Positions 6,466 through 7,355 of a stretch of 7,355 nucleotides of DNA are shown here, piece after piece; position 1 is the stretch's first letter, and the number at the start of each line of letters is the position of its first letter. Location of the stretch: positions 1-7,355 of the forward strand of contig JAQUOC010000068.1 of NCBI GenBank assembly GCA_028717305.1. Reading direction: 5' to 3'. The position numbers and the translations under genes were made by a program. The notes under the pieces are model-generated. The model saw nothing but the letters and a program-made list of their open reading frames with translations. It had not been told where the DNA came from and did not search any database. The stretch is from Dehalococcoidales bacterium (GTDB lineage: Bacteria; Chloroflexota; Dehalococcoidia; Dehalococcoidales; UBA5760).

Positions 6466-6493
6466 CAAAAACGCTGCTGGTACAGAGTTTTTG
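6466..6493 (-). other. Hairpin between the L10 leader and the attenuator
   Basis: CAAAAAC (6487-6493) can pair with GTTTTTG (6466-6472). The stem continues, after one mismatch, as CTG/CAG around a six-base loop. It lies four bases before the terminator stem. It may help stack or position the terminator, or be a pause hairpin; its role is inferred only. Confidence 0.5.
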
Positions 6494-6499
6494 TTTTAT

Positions 6500-6540
6500 C
6501 CTCGGCGGGCGGTAAAATTTAAGCCTTGCCGGCACCCACT
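6500..6540 (-). ncRNA. L10 leader (ribosomal protein L10-binding RNA element)
   Basis: The minus-strand RNA has GUGGGUG (6533-6539) pairing with CGCCCGC (6505-6511), including two G-U pairs. Inside is a small GCC/GGC hairpin around GGCAAGGCUUAAA, and the element ends in GCCGAGG. This is the arrangement of the known L10 leader family, which has a kink-turn-like motif bound by L10(L12)4 upstream of rplJ. In B. subtilis binding promotes termination by blocking an antiterminator. Here AAGGCUUAAA and flanking C (6518-6528) can pair with UUUAGCCCUUG (6454-6464) of the terminator 5' arm, with one C-C mismatch and one G-U. Antiterminator and L10-bound fold would therefore be mutually exclusive. Confidence 0.8.
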
Positions 6541-6579
6541 ATCACAGGAAACTATCAATCTGTTAACTTTCTAATAAGA

Positions 6580-7293
6580 TCAAGCGGTACCCAGATCAAT
6601 GGTTGATCTAAGATCGAGCTTTATCCCCGGCCCCATAGTTGTGGTTAAAGTGGCCGACTTAATGTACTGGCCCTTAGCTCCGCTGGGCTTGGCTTTCATA
6701 ATGGCTTCTATCACTGCCGTCAGGTTCCCCAGCAGCTTATCGGGCTCAAAACTGATCTTGCCTAGGGTAACATGGATAATAGCCGTTCTATCCAGTTTAA
6801 ATTCGACTCTACCCTTACGGGCGTCCTCAATTACCCGGGGTAGGTCCTCAGCGGCTACTACCGTCCCCGACTTGGGGTTGGGCATCAGACCCCTGCGGCC
6901 CAGGATTTTTCCCAGCTTGCCCACCCTGCCCATCATATCCGGGGTAGCTATAGCGGTGTCAAATTCCAGCCAACCGTCCTCTATCTTCTTGACAATGTCA
7001 TCACTACCAACAAAGTCTGCCCCTGCTCCCCCGGCAATTTTTTCTGCTTCGCCCTGTGCAAAGACAAGAACACGTACCTGTTTACCCAGTCCGTAAGGTA
7101 GCAGAGCAACCCCTCGTACCTGCTGGGTGGCGTTTCTAGGGTCGAGTCCCATTCTAAGATGAAGCTCGACACTCTCATCGAATTGAGCATAGGCCATCTT
7201 CTTCGCCAGCTCGATAGCTTCACCGGGGGCATAGGTCTCCGGCCTGTCCAGCAGTTTAACCGCTTCTTGATACTTCTTACTCCGTTTTACCAT
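6580..7293 (-). CDS. rplA: Ribosomal protein L1
   Basis: L1 binds 23S rRNA at the mobile L1 stalk, which helps release deacylated tRNA from the E site; in many bacteria it also represses its own mRNA. The protein has 237 residues, normal length. It shows the two-domain pattern: FDESVELHLRMGLDPRNATQ (38-57) and RGVALLPYGLGK (60-71) in domain I, and the strongly conserved GKLGKILGRRGLMPNPK (125-141) in domain II. The chain returns to domain I with GQYIKSATLTTTMGPGIKLD near 208-228. The ATG at 7293 lies two bases after the rplK stop codon, and its ribosome site GAGG (7304-7307) is within the end of rplK, so the two are likely translationally coupled. It is followed by the regulated gap before rplJ. 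Confidence 0.98.
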   Translation of the reverse strand: MVKRSKKYQEAVKLLDRPETYAPGEAIELAKKMAYAQFDESVELHLRMGLDPRNATQQVRGVALLPYGLGKQVRVLVFAQGEAEKIAGGAGADFVGSDDIVKKIEDGWLEFDTAIATPDMMGRVGKLGKILGRRGLMPNPKSGTVVAAEDLPRVIEDARKGRVEFKLDRTAIIHVTLGKISFEPDKLLGNLTAVIEAIMKAKPSGAKGQYIKSATLTTTMGPGIKLDLRSTIDLGTA

Positions 7294-7295
7294 CT

Positions 7296-7355
7296 CTACT
7301 CAACCTCAATTCCCATGCTGCGGGCGGTGCCCTCAACGGTTCGCTCCGCCCCCTC
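7296..7355 (-). CDS. rplK: Ribosomal protein L11 (partial, C-terminal 19 residues)
   Basis: Only the last 19 codons and the TAG stop (7296-7298) are present; the rest lies beyond the right edge. They read EGAERTVEGTARSMGIEVE, matching the conserved end of L11 (the 'EGTARSMGI' helix of the rRNA-binding domain). L11 binds the GTPase-associated centre of 23S rRNA near the L10/L12 stalk base. Position just before rplA confirms the standard rplK-rplA order. Confidence 0.95.
   Translation of the reverse strand, partial: EGAERTVEGTARSMGIEVE

Noticed and set aside
6541..6579. Possible promoter between rplA and the L10 leader (TTAACA followed by TGATAG)
   Set aside because: The -10 match is poor and spacing is short. 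A separate rplJ promoter is possible but not supported by the sequence.
6599..7096. Plus-strand open frame of 165 codons opposite rplA
   Set aside because: It is antisense to a highly conserved ribosomal protein frame and has no ribosome site or family likeness.
1..7355. Mobile element, CRISPR array, toxin-antitoxin pair or other new multi-gene system
   Set aside because: No transposase, terminal repeats, regularly spaced repeats or paired small toxin-antitoxin genes were found. All large genes are known housekeeping families.

Overview
The window looks like an ordinary chromosomal segment of a free-living bacterium with roughly balanced base composition. No transposase, integrase, phage gene, CRISPR array, tRNA or rRNA is visible. 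The lineage cannot be fixed from the sequence alone. A Dehalococcoidia-like (Chloroflexota) origin is my guess from the style of UvrA and from the small membrane proteins, and it is low confidence. Promoters of the usual housekeeping type (TTGnnn / TATAAT-like, some with an extended -10) and strong Shine-Dalgarno sites can be read in most gaps. Genes are tightly packed and the longest gap is about 190 bases.

Layout. (1) Positions 1-2140, minus strand: most of uvrA, the damage-recognition ATPase of nucleotide excision repair, running off the left edge after codon 713. (2) 2274-2660, plus: a small PH-like domain protein, transcribed divergently from uvrA out of a 133-base gap that holds facing promoters. 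(3) 2689-3039, minus: a small multi-pass membrane protein of unknown function. (4) 3182-4702, plus: a ComM/YifB-family AAA+ ATPase, divergent from the membrane gene, followed after 38 bases by (5) a SemiSWEET-type PQ-loop sugar transporter (4741-5007). (6) 5004-5261, minus: a small two-helix membrane protein whose stop codon interlocks with that of the SemiSWEET gene. (7) 5342-7355, minus: the rplK (tail only), rplA, rplJ, rplL cluster.

How the parts work together. The ribosomal genes encode the L1 stalk (L11 and L1 are neighbours in the ribosome) and the L10/L12 stalk that recruits translation factors. Between rplA and rplJ lies a recognisable L10-binding leader RNA followed by an intrinsic terminator. 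Part of the L10-binding fold can pair with the terminator's 5' arm, which implies autoregulation by transcription attenuation. rplL is translationally linked to rplJ: its Shine-Dalgarno sits in the last codons of rplJ, and one base separates stop from start.

The most notable feature is rplL itself. It has a strong start 46 codons upstream of the canonical L7/L12 start, adding a charged Lys/Glu-rich extension, and a plausible second start exists at the canonical position. rpoB does not follow rplL. The next genes are a small membrane protein and then convergent genes. I see no new defence system, mobile element or other undescribed multi-gene system here. The remaining points of interest are regulatory and small-scale.
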